64,000 nucleotides of DNA, taken from Fulvimarina pelagi HTCC2506 (lineage in GTDB: Bacteria; Pseudomonadota; Alphaproteobacteria; Rhizobiales; Rhizobiaceae). Position 1 is the stretch's first letter. Each line of letters begins with the position of its first letter. The notes under the pieces were generated by a model. That model did no database searches. It saw only the letters and a list, made by a program, of their open reading frames with translations, and was not told the origin of the DNA. Location: the NCBI RefSeq assembly GCF_000153705.1, contig NZ_DS022272.1:1991839-2055838 (forward strand), given 5' to 3'. Both the position numbers and the translations under genes were made by a program. This document shows positions 34,737-45,448 of this stretch, in pieces.

Positions 34737-36217
34737 CGCTGGCGCTTGGGGTCCTGATCTTCTTTATCGTTCTCCTGATCTGCTGTTCTGCCTTTTTCTC
34801 GGGCTCGGAGACCGCCCTCACCGCAGTCTCGCGGGCGCGGCTCATGAGCTATGAACGGAACGGAGACAAGCGGGCGACGATCGTCCAGAAGCTGGTCGAG
34901 AAGAACGACCGTCTTATCGGCGCGCTCCTCATCGGCAACAATCTCGTCAACATCCTAGCCTCCTCGCTGGCGACGACCGCCTTTCTCGGTATCTTCGGCC
35001 AGTCGGGCGTCGTCTACGCGACGGTCGCGATGACCATCCTCGTCGTCATCTTCGCGGAGGTGCTGCCGAAATCAGCGGCGATCGCCTCGCCGGACGGCTT
35101 TGCTCTAAAGGTCGCGCGGGCGGTCTCGATCGTCGTCGCGACGCTCGGTCCCCTCACCCGCATCGTCAACTGGATCGTCCGCAAGCTGCTGTTTCTTCTG
35201 GGCGCCGGCCGCGATTCCTCAGCTTCGCTGCTGACCGCCCACGAAGAGTTGCGCGGCGCTGTCGAGGTACTCCACCGCGAGGGCTCGCTGGTGAACGCCG
35301 ACCGGAATCGGCTGGGTGGATTGCTCGATCTGCATGAACTCGAAGTTTCCGACGTCATGGTCCACCGTACCGGCATGCGGCAGGTCAACGCCGAGGATCC
35401 GCCGGCCGAGATCGTCAAGCAGATCCTCGAAAGCCCCTATACGCGCATGCCTATCTGGCGCGGGCACTACGACAACATCGTCGGCATCGTGCATGCCAAA
35501 GATCTGCTTCGGGCGCTCCACGACGTGGAAAACGATCCAGGAAAGATCGACATTCTCAAGGTCTGTACCAGCCCGTGGTTCGTTCCGGAGACGACGACAC
35601 TGCAGGACCAGCTCAATGCGTTTCTGCGTCGCAAGACCCACTTCGCCATCGTCGTCGACGAATATGGCGAGGTCGAAGGGCTCATCACGCTGGAAGACAT
35701 TCTGGAAGAGATCGTCGGCAATATCGCCGATGAGCATGATCTGGAGATGCAGGGCGTCACGACCGAGGCCGATGGCTCAGTCGTGGTCGACGGCCAAGTG
35801 CCGATCCGCGATCTCAACCGCGCCCTCGACTGGAATCTGCCGGACGAGGAGGCTGTAACGATCGCCGGCCTCGTCATCCACGAGACGGGCACAATTCCCG
35901 AGGAACGTCAGGCTTTCACCTTTTTCCAGAAGCGTTTTACGGTGCTTAAACGCGACAAGAACCGCATCGCCAAGCTCCGCATCCGCCCGGCTCAAGTGCT
36001 CGTGCCTCCGAAGAAAGGCGCACTCGCCGCGCTCGCTGTCGGCGCGGCGCAGTCGCCCGAACAAAGCAAACTCGAAGAGGCCGACATGTTCGAAGCCGAC
36101 AGCTTCGACGATGCGGATGACGAGGCAGCAGCGAACGCGCCTGAAGAGGCTAGGCACGAGGCAGACGTGGAGCGCGATCGCCGCTCAGACGTGCCCAGGG
36201 AACGCGGCGGCGATTAG
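34733..36217 (+). CDS. CNNM/CorC (HlyC) family membrane protein
   Basis: A 494-residue protein of the hemolysin C/CorC type, probably a divalent-cation (Mg or Co) exporter. The N-terminal CNNM domain has about four membrane helices ([16 protein letters not shown] follows helix 1, then [18 protein letters not shown] and [11 protein letters not shown]), followed by a pair of CBS domains (about 210-330: [21 protein letters not shown] and [16 protein letters not shown]) and a CorC_HlyC transport-associated domain. The C-terminal 70 residues are acidic and low-complexity. Usual company in rhizobia is aroK-aroB-corC. Ends overlap by four bases with convergent pncB. Confidence 0.9.
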   Translation: MTLALGVLIFFIVLLICCSAFFSGSETALTAVSRARLMSYERNGDKRATIVQKLVEKNDRLIGALLIGNNLVNILASSLATTAFLGIFGQSGVVYATVAMTILVVIFAEVLPKSAAIASPDGFALKVARAVSIVVATLGPLTRIVNWIVRKLLFLLGAGRDSSASLLTAHEELRGAVEVLHREGSLVNADRNRLGGLLDLHELEVSDVMVHRTGMRQVNAEDPPAEIVKQILESPYTRMPIWRGHYDNIVGIVHAKDLLRALHDVENDPGKIDILKVCTSPWFVPETTTLQDQLNAFLRRKTHFAIVVDEYGEVEGLITLEDILEEIVGNIADEHDLEMQGVTTEADGSVVVDGQVPIRDLNRALDWNLPDEEAVTIAGLVIHETGTIPEERQAFTFFQKRFTVLKRDKNRIAKLRIRPAQVLVPPKKGALAALAVGAAQSPEQSKLEEADMFEADSFDDADDEAAANAPEEARHEADVERDRRSDVPRERGGD

Positions 36218-37518
36218 ACCGCGACTTTGCGCTCGCCGTATTCCGGCTCGCCGAAAATCTTCAAGTAACGCTCGACTTCGCGCGGATCGCCAGTCGCTTT
36301 CGCCGCATTGTCCGAGAGCTTTACGGCAGGGTGTCCGTTGGCGCTGACGACCTTGCAAACGAGCGAGATGGCTTCGAGACCGTCGACTGGTTCCGGCGCG
36401 ACGCCGCGGAAGTCGTTGGTGAGATTCGTGCCCCATCCGAAGCTCATGCGAACACGCCCGTGGAAATGGCGATAGACCTCTTCGATGGTATCGGAGTCGA
36501 GACCGTCGGAAAAGACGAGCAAGCGTTCTTTCGGGTCGACCCCCCTTCTCGCCCACCATGCGATGATCTCTTCCCCGCCAGCGATCGGCGGGGCGGAGTC
36601 CGGGCGGAAGCCAGTCCAACGGGCCAACCAGTGCGGCGCATCCTTCAGGAAACTGCCCGTCCCGAAGGTATCGGGGAGGACGATTAGAAGATTACCGCCG
36701 TAATAGCTCTGCCAGTCCTCCAGAACCTTATAAGGCGCAGCACGGAGTTCGGTCTCGCTCTGGGCAAGAGCGGCGAGGACCATCGGCAGTTCGTGCGCGT
36801 TGGTACCGATCGCTTCGAGATCGGTCTCCATGGCCAGGAGCACGTTGGAAGAGCCAATCAACCTGTTGCCAAGGCCCTCTTTCAAAGCTTCGACGCACCA
36901 GCGCTGCCAAAGGAAGGAATGCCGGCGCCTCGTACCGAAATCGGAGATCTTGAGGTCCGACAGAGCCTTCAGCCGCTCCACCTTTTCCCACATTTTGGTT
37001 TTTGCGCGGGCATAGGCGATATCGAGCTCGAAGCGCTCGAAATCGCGCAAGGCGGCGCGGGAACGCAGTTCGTTGACAATGGCGAGCGCCGGGATCTCCC
37101 ACATCATCGTGTGTTTCCAACGACCTTCAAAGGTTAGCTCGAACTGTCCGTCGACTGTTCGTAACTCATAGGGAGGCAGTTGGAAGCCGGCGAGCCATTC
37201 GAGATAGTCCGGCCGGAAGATTTGGCTGTTGCCGTAGAAAGTGTTGCCGGCGAGCCAGATCATCTCGCGCTTGGTAAATTTCAGCGTGCGCGCATAGTCG
37301 AGTTGCGCTCGCAATTCAGCCTCGTCGATCTCGACAGCGAGCTTGACCGACTTCGTCCGGTTGATCAACTTGAAGGTAGCGTCGACGTCCGAATAGAGGC
37401 CGAAAACCATCTGCTGCATCAGGAGCTTGTAAAAGTCCGTGTCGAGCAGCGAGCGGACTATCGGATCAAGCTTGAAGGTGTGATTCCAAACCCGCGTCGC
37501 GATGTCGGTGGCCACCAT
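36214..37518 (-). CDS. pncB: Nicotinate phosphoribosyltransferase
   Basis: A 434-residue enzyme salvaging nicotinate to NAMN with PRPP. Typical stretches are [20 protein letters not shown] near 24-43, [31 protein letters not shown] with the active-site His next to the basic loop, [23 protein letters not shown] and [11 protein letters not shown]. The start Met gives the expected N-terminus. It converges with the CNNM gene and shares its last four bases. It is a single-gene unit, followed upstream by a short intergenic region without recognisable operator. Confidence 0.96.
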   Translation of the reverse strand: MVATDIATRVWNHTFKLDPIVRSLLDTDFYKLLMQQMVFGLYSDVDATFKLINRTKSVKLAVEIDEAELRAQLDYARTLKFTKREMIWLAGNTFYGNSQIFRPDYLEWLAGFQLPPYELRTVDGQFELTFEGRWKHTMMWEIPALAIVNELRSRAALRDFERFELDIAYARAKTKMWEKVERLKALSDLKISDFGTRRRHSFLWQRWCVEALKEGLGNRLIGSSNVLLAMETDLEAIGTNAHELPMVLAALAQSETELRAAPYKVLEDWQSYYGGNLLIVLPDTFGTGSFLKDAPHWLARWTGFRPDSAPPIAGGEEIIAWWARRGVDPKERLLVFSDGLDSDTIEEVYRHFHGRVRMSFGWGTNLTNDFRGVAPEPVDGLEAISLVCKVVSANGHPAVKLSDNAAKATGDPREVERYLKIFGEPEYGERKVAV

Positions 37519-37661
37519 GATCGAACGATCCTGCTTTGGCGTCTTCGGCGCGGCGTGAACGATCGATGTCGCACACGTCGGTCAACCCGCAATAGGTGAT
37601 GGTACGGGAGAAGGCTAGACTGGCGGTCCGGACAGGTTCGCAGCTTAGCGAACGAAGCCGG

Positions 37662-37871
37662 TCACTTGCTCGGTTTGCGCTGGCTTTCGAGACGCTCGGC
37701 GACGCGCTTAAGGCTCTTCATCGACTGGGAAACATTGGCGCAGTCGTGGACCGCCGTCTTGAGGGCCTGTTCGTCGACCGGCTTGCCGGAATCGAGTTCA
37801 TGAAGGAACTCGCAGATCCCCTCGACACGTTCGCTCACAGAGTCGATCGCGCTATCGATCCCCTTCGCCAT
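37662..37871 (-). CDS. Small helical hypothetical protein
   Basis: A 69-residue polar protein not recognised. It is predicted fully helical (KGIDSAIDSVSERVEGICEF, then DEQALKTAVHDCANVSQSM and VAERLES) with heptad-like leucines and valines, so a coiled-coil dimer is likely. There is no signal peptide. The start at 37871 is preferred to one 12 codons earlier because the extra residues look like shadow sequence; the ribosome site is weak. It stands alone between pncB and the infB terminator. Real but of modest confidence. Confidence 0.5.
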   Translation of the reverse strand: MAKGIDSAIDSVSERVEGICEFLHELDSGKPVDEQALKTAVHDCANVSQSMKSLKRVAERLESQRKPSK

Positions 37872-37986
37872 CTGCCGCCCCCGAACCCCAAAACCCTCAT
37901 ACCGCATTATGCGAAGGAGCGTGCGAAACGCTAGAGCAATTCCGCATCAGCGTTACGAGAAGCACGAGAAAGTATGCAAAAATGAG

Positions 37987-38014
37987 AAAAGGCGGTCGAT
38001 CGCTCGCCCGCCTT
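37987..38014 (-). terminator. Intrinsic terminator of the nusA-infB operon
   Basis: On the minus strand AAGGCGG (complement of 38008-38014) pairs with CCGCCTT (complement of 37989-37995) around a 12-base loop, then TTTT continues into a T-rich stretch. It lies 34 bases after the infB stop. Confidence 0.8.
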
Positions 38015-38047
38015 ACTCCCTAATCAGTATGCACTCACCGCGATGCT

Positions 38048-41035
38048 TTACAGCTTGCGAGCCACATGCTCGACGCGGAAGCACTCGATTACGTCGCCCT
38101 GGCGAATGTCCTCGTAGTTCTGAAACGCCATACCGCATTCCTGACCGCTCTGGACTTTCGATACTTCGTCCTTGTAGCGCTTGAGCGTCTTGAGCGTGCC
38201 TTCGTGGATGACGACGTCTTCGCGCAGGAGGCGCACACCCGCGCCACGCTCGACCTCGCCTTCCGTAACGAGACAGCCTGCGACCTTGCCGACCTTGGTG
38301 ATCTGGAAGACCTCCTTGATCTCCGCATAGCCGATGAAGGTCTCGCGACGTTCCGGCGCCAGAAGGCCCGACATTGCATCCTTCACGTCGTCCACAAGGT
38401 CGTAGATGACGTTGTAGTAACGGATCTCGATGCCCTCTTGGGCGGCAGCATCCCGCGCCTGCTTGTTGGCGCGCACGTTGAAGCCGATGATCGAGGCATT
38501 CGAGGCCTTGGCAAGCGCGATGTCCGACTCGGTGATCGCGCCGGCGCCGGAATGGATTATACGTGCCTGCACCTCGTCCGTGCCAAGCTTTTCCAGCGCA
38601 CCGTCGATCGCCTCGATCGAACCTTGGACGTCGCCCTTGATGAGAAGCGGGAACGTCTTAAGGCCCGAGTCGGTCAGCTGACTCATCATCTGCTCGAGCG
38701 AGCCGCGTTGGCCGGCCGACTTGGCGACCTGCTTCTCGCGCGTCAGACGCTGGCGATAGTCGGAAATTTCGCGCGCCTTTGCCTCCGATTCGACAACGGC
38801 GAAGCGATCACCGGCCATCGGCGTACCCTGCATGCCGAGTACCTCGACGGGCATGGAAGGCGGTGCCTCCGACATTTGTTCGCCGCGGTCGTTGACGAGC
38901 GCACGTACGCGGCCCCACTCGTCGCCGGCGACGACGATGTCGCCCCGCTTGAGCGTTCCGGTCTGAATGAGGACGGTCGCAACCGAACCGCGACCCTTGT
39001 CGAGTTGGGCTTCGATGACGACACCCTCGGCCGTCCGGTCAGGGTCGGCTTTCAGGTCGAGGATCTCGGCCTGTAGAAGGATCGCTTCGAGGAGCTTGTC
39101 GAGATTGGTGCCGTTCTTGGCCGACACCTCGACGTCGAGCACCTCGCCGCCCATGGATTCGACGAAAACCTCATGCTGAAGAAGGCCGTTGCGGACCTTC
39201 GCGGCATCAGCGTCCGGCTTGTCCATCTTATTGATCGCCACGATGATCGGCACACCGGCCGCCTTCGCGTGATTGATGGATTCAACAGTCTGCGGCATCA
39301 CGCTGTCGTCTGCCGCGACCACGAGAACGGCGATATCCGTTGCCTGTGCACCGCGGGCACGCATCGAAGTAAAGGCAGCGTGACCCGGCGTGTCGATGAA
39401 CGACACCTTCTGTCCGCCCTGCTCCACCTGATAAGCGCCGATGTGCTGGGTAATACCGCCGGACTCTCCGGAGGCAACCTTGGTCTTGCGGATAGCGTCG
39501 AGCAGGCTGGTCTTGCCGTGGTCGACATGGCCCATGATCGTGACGACTGGCGGACGGGACTGGAGGTTCTCCTCCTTGTCCTCGACGTTGAAGATACCTT
39601 CCTCAACATCAGACTCCGCGACGCGCTTGATCGTATGGCCGAATTCAGACGCAATCAGTTCGGCGAGATCCTGGTCGATGATGTCGCCCGGCTTCATCAT
39701 CTGCCCCTCTTTCATGAGGTACTTGATGACGTCGACGGATCGCTCCGACATGCGGTTGGCGAGTTCCTGGATCGTGATCGTTTCGGGAATAATCACTTCG
39801 CGCGAAATCTTCTCTCTCGGAACGCTTTGCTGCGACCGTTTGAATTTTTCCTGACGGCGACGGATCGACGAAAGCGAACGCCCGCGACCGCCCTCGTCGC
39901 CCGAAAGGGCCTTATCGAGCGTCAGCTTACCACGGCGACGATCGCCCGAGGACTTCGCACCGCCACGCGGCGCCTCGGCTCCACCCTTGCGTGAACGCGA
40001 GCGGCTGGAATCGTCCTCGTCGGCACCCTTTCGGCGAGCATCGGTCTTCCCACCGCGGGCGAGCGCGATTTCGGCGTCGGCCGGCGACATCGGATCGGGT
40101 TCCGCGGGGCCTGGCCGCCCCTTCGCGACAGCAGGTTTGCGCCGTGCATTCTCTTCGGCTTTGCGGCGTTCTTCAGCTTCGCGCTCGCGGCGTTCAGCCT
40201 CTTCTGCTGCACGTTGTTCGGCCTCGGCACGCTCGCGCTGGCGGCGCTCGTCCTCGGACTTACGGCGAGCTTCGTCTTCCTGGAAGATGCGGCGCGCCTC
40301 GGCCTCACGCTGCTTGGCGATTTCGAGCGCACGTTTGCGCGCGTCCATTTCGCGCGAGGAAAGATCGGAAAGGACTGCGCCGCGCGGCGAGCGCTGCTGG
40401 CTGGTGCCACCGCCACCTGTAGAATCACGACGATCAGGACGCCCGCTGCCTGGCCTGCGGTCGTCGCGACCGCGCGCGCCATTTTGTCCGCCGCGGCCCT
40501 GAGGGGCAGTCGCTCCAGCGGAAGGCTTCGGAGCTGGGGCAGCGCTTTCGGTCTTGGCAGGCGTTGCTTTGGCTGGTTCCTCGACCTTTACCTCAGGCTT
40601 TGGAGCCTCGACTTCCGCCTGTGGCAGCGTCTCGGCTTCAGCCGTCGGGGTTTCGACCGGTTCAGGCTTTGCCGGTTGCGGCTTGGCGAATTCGATATTC
40701 CGCGGCTTGCCTGAGGGCGCCTGTGGGCGCGGCGGCGGCGGAGCGACCGTGCGATTGTCCGACGCGGGCGCCTTCGTCTCGGCGGGCTTGGCCGGTTCAG
40801 GAGCAGCCGGCTTCGGCTGGCGCGGCTTCAGGCCCTCGGTAACAGCCGAAGATGCGCCCGTTTCGCCCGGCTTGGTGATCCGACGCTTCTTCGTCTCGAC
40901 CACGACGTTCTTCGAGCGCCCATGGGAAAAATTCTGCCTGACCGTGGACTGCTCGTTGCCGCCACGCTTCAGGGACAGGGTCTTCTTCTGGTTCACGCTC
41001 AGCGTCTTGTCGTCGCCGGACTTGGTATCGCTCAT
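38048..41035 (-). CDS. infB: Translation initiation factor IF-2
   Basis: A 995-residue GTPase that places fMet-tRNA on the 30S subunit. Residues 1 to about 490 are a long N-terminal region: first a conserved basic head ([14 protein letters not shown]), then a low-complexity Ala/Pro/Glu section and a charged helical run rich in Arg and Glu. The G domain begins [20 protein letters not shown] (G1 near 500), with DTPGHAAF (G3) and NKMDKPDA (G4). Domains II, III and IV follow, including [13 protein letters not shown] near the C-terminus. Gene order rimP-nusA-ylxR-infB is standard. Internal starts may make shorter forms, as in E. coli. Confidence 0.97.
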   Translation of the reverse strand: MSDTKSGDDKTLSVNQKKTLSLKRGGNEQSTVRQNFSHGRSKNVVVETKKRRITKPGETGASSAVTEGLKPRQPKPAAPEPAKPAETKAPASDNRTVAPPPPRPQAPSGKPRNIEFAKPQPAKPEPVETPTAEAETLPQAEVEAPKPEVKVEEPAKATPAKTESAAPAPKPSAGATAPQGRGGQNGARGRDDRRPGSGRPDRRDSTGGGGTSQQRSPRGAVLSDLSSREMDARKRALEIAKQREAEARRIFQEDEARRKSEDERRQRERAEAEQRAAEEAERREREAEERRKAEENARRKPAVAKGRPGPAEPDPMSPADAEIALARGGKTDARRKGADEDDSSRSRSRKGGAEAPRGGAKSSGDRRRGKLTLDKALSGDEGGRGRSLSSIRRRQEKFKRSQQSVPREKISREVIIPETITIQELANRMSERSVDVIKYLMKEGQMMKPGDIIDQDLAELIASEFGHTIKRVAESDVEEGIFNVEDKEENLQSRPPVVTIMGHVDHGKTSLLDAIRKTKVASGESGGITQHIGAYQVEQGGQKVSFIDTPGHAAFTSMRARGAQATDIAVLVVAADDSVMPQTVESINHAKAAGVPIIVAINKMDKPDADAAKVRNGLLQHEVFVESMGGEVLDVEVSAKNGTNLDKLLEAILLQAEILDLKADPDRTAEGVVIEAQLDKGRGSVATVLIQTGTLKRGDIVVAGDEWGRVRALVNDRGEQMSEAPPSMPVEVLGMQGTPMAGDRFAVVESEAKAREISDYRQRLTREKQVAKSAGQRGSLEQMMSQLTDSGLKTFPLLIKGDVQGSIEAIDGALEKLGTDEVQARIIHSGAGAITESDIALAKASNASIIGFNVRANKQARDAAAQEGIEIRYYNVIYDLVDDVKDAMSGLLAPERRETFIGYAEIKEVFQITKVGKVAGCLVTEGEVERGAGVRLLREDVVIHEGTLKTLKRYKDEVSKVQSGQECGMAFQNYEDIRQGDVIECFRVEHVARKL

Positions 41036-41129
41036 CTATAATTCCGTTTCTCGGCACAGCGTCCGCGCCGCGCCCGTTCCGTGTTGGGAATGCCGCCTTG
41101 CAAGGGTGCGTTCCCGAATTCGACTCAAT

Positions 41130-41861
41130 TCATCGCTGGACCTCGCCATGCGCGTTTCGTTCCGGATCCGCAATATCGGCCCCGACGCTCTCGCCTCGGT
41201 ATTCCAGCAGCGCCCAAAGGCGTCTTGCGGCGGCCGTTCCCGCGTCTCCGGAAAGGATCGCCGCATGTATCACATTTCCACCCCCGAGCGCCAAATCCAT
41301 TTCCTCTCCCGAAAACGGTGCGACGGCCGGGACCGCGTTCTCCATCATTCCATCGGCGCCCGCATAGCGCGCCGCCGTAATCCGACGTCGGCCGTCTTCG
41401 CTCGCGTCCTGCGCATGTAGGACGAGGAGCGCTGCACCGGAACGGGCCGCCGCCTCGACCTTCGCGGAGCCGGTGACCAGTTGCCCCGCCTTCTTAGCGA
41501 GGCCCATGGAGCCGAGCGCGGATTTGGCGAGCAGCCGGTCTAGATCGGCTCCTAAATCAAACGGACCCTTCACTTCCGCCCGGAAAGCGCGGGCGAAAAG
41601 TTTACGGCGAACCGCCTCCTCGACCGCTGCCCTATCACACCGGACATGCGCGCCGCGCCCCGGCAGGCGCCGCTTCAGGTCCGGTACCACATTCCCGTCC
41701 GGCGAGAGGACGAAGCGGACAAGGCGATCGGCATCCATCGTCTCGCGGCTCACGATGCAGGTCCGGTCGTTCAGAACCATCTCCTCTTCGTCAGCCGGAT
41801 CGCCCACGAGCGCGTCCGTCGTCACCAATCCTCGTTCCCTCGCTCGTTCGAAGCCAGGCAT
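41130..41861 (-). CDS. YlxR-type RNA-binding protein fused to an L7Ae-like domain
   Basis: A 243-residue protein. The YlxR (DUF448) domain is at about 31-110: NDRTCIVSRE, DRLVRFVLSPDGNVVPDL and PGRGAHVRCDRAAVEEAV with the conserved GRGA loop that binds RNA. A second half resembles the L7Ae/L30e fold (LGSMGLAKKAGQLVTGSAKV, then ALLVLHAQDASEDG). This two-domain form is typical of alphaproteobacteria, while most bacteria have the domains apart. Start at 41861 is chosen from the expected length; ATG 27 codons later is possible. It lies 50 bases after nusA and 94 before infB. Confidence 0.88.
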   Translation of the reverse strand: MPGFERARERGLVTTDALVGDPADEEEMVLNDRTCIVSRETMDADRLVRFVLSPDGNVVPDLKRRLPGRGAHVRCDRAAVEEAVRRKLFARAFRAEVKGPFDLGADLDRLLAKSALGSMGLAKKAGQLVTGSAKVEAAARSGAALLVLHAQDASEDGRRRITAARYAGADGMMENAVPAVAPFSGEEMDLALGGGNVIHAAILSGDAGTAAARRLWALLEYRGESVGADIADPERNAHGEVQR

Positions 41862-41911
41862 CGGGGAGCGTCCCTGAACGCCGGACACCGGATGATCGCT
41901 CCCGGCACCGC

Positions 41912-43513
41912 CTACGCGGTCTCTGCCTCGATTTCCTCCTCGGCCTCTTCGTCGCCGGCGAGGTCTTCCTCGGTGATCCAGCCCGCCTTCAGCCGGGCGT
42001 TGAGAACCATCTGCTCGGCATCGGCTCGGCTGACGTCGAACTTGCTCAGCGTGCCCTCGAAGCGCTTGGTCTCGCCCTTGGAACGCTCCGTCCAGCCACA
42101 AAGATCGTCGACCGCGTAGCCCGCGAAATCCTCGATCGTCTTGGTGCCGTCCTCGCCGAGCGCAACGAGCATCTCGGTGGTTAGACCCGGGATCTGCTTG
42201 AGTTCGTCGGCGACACCGAGTTCGACCCGTTTCGCGTCGAATTCGGCTTCACGCCGTTCGAGAAATTCGCGCGCACGGCTCTGAAGCTCTTCGGCGGTGT
42301 CCTCGTCGAAACCTTCGATCGAAGAGACCTCTTCCGCGTCTACATAGGCGACCTCTTCAACAGTCGCAAAGCCTTCGGACGCGAGAAGCTGACCGACCAT
42401 CTCGTCGACGTTGAGCGCCTCCATGAAGATTTCCGATCGCTCGTTGAATTCCTTCTGCCGACGCTCGGATTCTTCCTCCTCGGTGAGGATGTCGATATCC
42501 CAGCCGGTCAGCTGCGAAGCGAGACGCACGTTCTGCCCACGCCGGCCGATGGCCAGCGACAGCTGATCGTCTGGCACAACGACCTCTATGCGCTCGGCGT
42601 CCTCATCGAGAACGACCTTGGCGACTTCCGCCGGCTGCAGTGCGTTGACGATGAAGGAGGCCGCATCTGGCGACCAGGGAATGATATCGATCTTCTCGCC
42701 CTGGAGTTCGCCGACGACTGCCTGAACGCGGGAGCCGCGCATACCGACGCAGGCGCCAACTGGATCGACGGACGAATCGGACGAGACGACGGCGATCTTG
42801 GCACGCGAGCCCGGATCGCGGGCGACCGATTTCAGCGTGATGATGCCGTCGTAAATCTCCGGCACTTCCATCGTAAAGAGCTTCGCCATGAACTGCGGAT
42901 GGGTGCGCGACAGGAAAATCTGCGGACCCCGCGGTTCGCGGCGCACGTCGTAAACATAGGCGCGCACCCGATCACCCGGACGATAGAGTTCGCGCGGGAT
43001 CTGCTCGTCGCGACGGATGATGGCTTCGCCCTTGCCGAGATCGACGATGACATTGCCGTATTCGACGCGCTTGACCTGGCCGTTGATGATCTCGCCGACG
43101 CGATCCTTGTACTCGTCGTACTGCATGTCGCGTTCGGCTTCGCGCACCTTCTGCACGATGACCTGCTTGGCCGACTGTGCCGCAATGCGGCCGAAATCCA
43201 TCGGAGGAAGCTGCTCAGCGATGAAATCGCCGGGCTCGGCGTCGGGGTTCTTGTCGCGGGCGAGCTCCAGATAAATTTGCGTCGCCGGATCCTCGACATC
43301 TTCGACGACCTCGAGCAACCGCTGCAGCTTCATCTCACCGGTCTTGGTGTTGATATCACAGCGGATGTTGGTTTCCTGGCCGTAACGGCTGCGGGCCGCC
43401 TTCTGAATAGCGTCGGCCATCGCCTCGATGACGATCTCGCGGTCGATCGTCTTTTCACGGGCGACGGCATCCGCGATCTGCAGAAGTTCCAGCCTGTTCG
43501 CACTCACTGCCAT
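41912..43513 (-). CDS. nusA: Transcription termination/antitermination protein NusA
   Basis: A 533-residue protein binding RNA polymerase and nascent RNA. Domains in order: N-terminal polymerase-binding (about 1-125), S1 (about 135-200; GQVKRVEYGNVIVDLG), KH1 and KH2 (about 205-350; DPVGACVGMRGSRVQAV and LSLAIGRRGQNVRLASQL), then two C-terminal helix-hairpin-helix acidic repeats and an acidic tail rich in Glu and Ala. The ATG at 43513 has a GGAGG site; the frame extends 16 codons upstream without one. Second gene of the operon begun by rimP. Confidence 0.97.
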   Translation of the reverse strand: MAVSANRLELLQIADAVAREKTIDREIVIEAMADAIQKAARSRYGQETNIRCDINTKTGEMKLQRLLEVVEDVEDPATQIYLELARDKNPDAEPGDFIAEQLPPMDFGRIAAQSAKQVIVQKVREAERDMQYDEYKDRVGEIINGQVKRVEYGNVIVDLGKGEAIIRRDEQIPRELYRPGDRVRAYVYDVRREPRGPQIFLSRTHPQFMAKLFTMEVPEIYDGIITLKSVARDPGSRAKIAVVSSDSSVDPVGACVGMRGSRVQAVVGELQGEKIDIIPWSPDAASFIVNALQPAEVAKVVLDEDAERIEVVVPDDQLSLAIGRRGQNVRLASQLTGWDIDILTEEEESERRQKEFNERSEIFMEALNVDEMVGQLLASEGFATVEEVAYVDAEEVSSIEGFDEDTAEELQSRAREFLERREAEFDAKRVELGVADELKQIPGLTTEMLVALGEDGTKTIEDFAGYAVDDLCGWTERSKGETKRFEGTLSKFDVSRADAEQMVLNARLKAGWITEEDLAGDEEAEEEIEAETA

Positions 43514-43644
43514 GTCTTCAGTCCTCCGATCAGGATCGCCCCGGCGCGTGAGCGCGGACACGATCTCGAAATATTATCACGTTGCCGGCGTACGGACCGG
43601 TCTGGCGTCGAAGCGCGGAAGGACCCCGCATCCCGACGGATGGA

Positions 43645-44253
43645 TCAATGCGGGCGGCTGGTCTCGCCGCCGCCATCGGCATCTGAAGCCGCAGCGTTGC
43701 CGCGCCCCTTGCGCCGGGCTTTGTCGGCCTTCAGCGAGGCTTCGATCAGGTCATCGGTAAGAACGAGCCGCGCGTCAGCGACGGCGTCGAGCGGGATCTC
43801 CACCGATGCCGGCTCGCCATAGGCCGGCTGGTCCCGCTCGATGGTGATCGTGCCGTTCTCGACCTTCACTATTTTGCCCCGATAGCGCTTGCGATCAGCG
43901 ACGAGACGTGAGGTCTCCAGCTTCATCAAGAAGCCGGCCCATGTTTCGAAGTCGGACACACGCACGAGCGGCCGGTCTATGCCGGGCGAGGAAAGCTCCA
44001 GATGATAGGCGCCGTCGACCGGATCCTCAGTCTCGAGCACCGGCGAGATAGCGCGACTCACTTCCTCGCAGCCCTCGACGTCCATCGTGCCGTCAGGCCG
44101 CTCCGCCATGATCTGCACCGTCTTGCCGTTCATTCCAGACACGCGCACCCGCACCAGCCGATAGCCGGTCTGTTCGATCGCGGGTTCGACGATGGATGCG
44201 ATCTTCGCCTCCAACCCGTCCTCGGTGACGATGCGCGTTTCCTTTTCGGTCAA
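43645..44253 (-). CDS. rimP: Ribosome maturation factor RimP
   Basis: A 202-residue two-domain protein needed for 30S assembly. [26 protein letters not shown] and [17 protein letters not shown] (both given in part) are the N-terminal DUF150 domain; [23 protein letters not shown] is the family signature, followed by a C-terminal SH3-like domain. A basic tail of about 30 residues ([12 protein letters not shown]) is added. It is the first gene of rimP-nusA-ylxR-infB. The promoter should lie in the 100 bases between its start and the terminator at 44353. Confidence 0.96.
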   Translation of the reverse strand: MTEKETRIVTEDGLEAKIASIVEPAIEQTGYRLVRVRVSGMNGKTVQIMAERPDGTMDVEGCEEVSRAISPVLETEDPVDGAYHLELSSPGIDRPLVRVSDFETWAGFLMKLETSRLVADRKRYRGKIVKVENGTITIERDQPAYGEPASVEIPLDAVADARLVLTDDLIEASLKADKARRKGRGNAAASDADGGGETSRPH

Positions 44254-44609
44254 TGTCGCTCCGGTGGTTTCGCTGCAGCCGCGATGCCGCGCGCTTTCAA
44301 TGTCGCGTCATGTCTACGCCGTCCCGAACAGGCTTTCGGCGCTCACCGAAAACAAAAAAGAGCGGGACCGGGGGGACCCACTCTCTCGAAACGACCGTAG
44401 AGAATATGACTTCGATATACGCTGATCGGGCAGCGGGTTCAAGAGCGATATTGAATGCAACTTGCCGGAGTGACCGTATACTCATGCGATGGATGGCGTG
44501 CATCAAAACATCTCTCGATACACATTGTATCTTTGTGCATCGAAAGAAGCCTTATGCTCATGCTCGAAGTCCCGACTCACCTATCTTCCTTCATTCGAGG
44601 GAGGTCGAC
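44254..44609. other. Intergenic region between rimP and trmB
   Basis: About 356 bases without a gene. It holds the terminator of the trmB transcript (44353-44384) and, between that and 44253, the presumed promoter and leader of the rimP operon. The stretch from about 44400 to 44600 is AT-richer than its flanks; I saw no tRNA (as precedes rimP in enterics) or riboswitch in it. Confidence 0.5.
44353..44384 (-). terminator. Intrinsic terminator after trmB
   Basis: On the minus strand AGAGTGGG pairs with CCCGCTCT (eight pairs, one T-G) around a ten-base C-rich loop and is followed by six T. It separates the metK-trmB transcript from the rimP operon. Confidence 0.85.
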
Positions 44610-45320
44610 CTAACGCCGAACGAAGGTCAGATAGGCCGGCGTTCGTTTCTCTCGCTTCGCCTTTGCTTCGTAGCGCGTACCCGGCCAGCCTTCATAAGGA
44701 GTCCGCCAGTCGAACGGACCTTCTGCGATCCACGAGAAGGCAGGATGATCGCGGCAATGGACGAGCGTCCAGTTCACATAGGTGTCGATGTCGGAGGCGA
44801 AGCGGAAGTGGCCGCCCGGCTTCAAGACGCGGGCCAGCCGGTCAAGATTGGTCGCGTTCACGAACCGGCGCTTGAAATGCCGCTTCTTAGGCCATGGGTC
44901 CGGATAGAAGAGATCGACGCCCGAAAGACTGGCCGTCGGGAGCCAGTCGAGCAGGGTGACGGCGTCTTCGTCGAAGAGCAGAAGATTGTCCCGCGGCGCA
45001 TCGTCGAGGGCGCCGAGCAACTTGGCCATACCGTTGATGAAGGGTTCGACGCCGATGAACCCCGTCTCGGGGTATCGCCCGGTCTCGTGATGCAGATGCT
45101 CCCCACCGCCGAAGCCAATCTCAAGCCGGATCTCATCGACAGTGACGGGGAAGAGGTCTCTCAGCTGGGATGGTGGACCCTTGGCCAGATCGATCCGGCG
45201 CTGCGGCAGGACTTCCTCGATAAGCCGGCGCTGGCGCTCGCGCAGCTTGGGGCCCTTCAGCCGTCCGAAGAAAGCCTCGCGCTGGCGCGTCGGGTGGGAT
45301 GGTTTCGTCTCGCCGCTCAT
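44610..45320 (-). CDS. trmB: tRNA (guanine-N7-)-methyltransferase
   Basis: A 236-residue SAM-dependent enzyme that methylates G46 of tRNA. The SAM site is [14 protein letters not shown] (about 68-81), followed by GVEPFINGM and the substrate motif [17 protein letters not shown] near 135-151; [16 protein letters not shown] near the end is also typical. Start at 45320: the open frame runs far upstream into metK, but this ATG follows a GAGAG and yields the expected N-terminus [20 protein letters not shown]. It follows metK by 128 bases and is likely on one transcript with it. Confidence 0.95.
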   Translation of the reverse strand: MSGETKPSHPTRQREAFFGRLKGPKLRERQRRLIEEVLPQRRIDLAKGPPSQLRDLFPVTVDEIRLEIGFGGGEHLHHETGRYPETGFIGVEPFINGMAKLLGALDDAPRDNLLLFDEDAVTLLDWLPTASLSGVDLFYPDPWPKKRHFKRRFVNATNLDRLARVLKPGGHFRFASDIDTYVNWTLVHCRDHPAFSWIAEGPFDWRTPYEGWPGTRYEAKAKREKRTPAYLTFVRR

Positions 45321-45448
45321 CTCTCGTTCGGCTTTCTCGTCTGGCGCCCGGACCGGCCCCGCTGTCTCGTGAATGCAAAGAAGCCGCGCCCGGGCGGCGC
45401 GGCTTCCACTGTTCGGGAGGCGCTTGTCGCCTCCGTGCGCGTTCGGCC

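Noticed and set aside
38048-39600. Repeat-rich or split infB
   Set aside because: The frame is continuous, and all G motifs and C-terminal domains are in order; the low-complexity N-terminal half is normal for the family.
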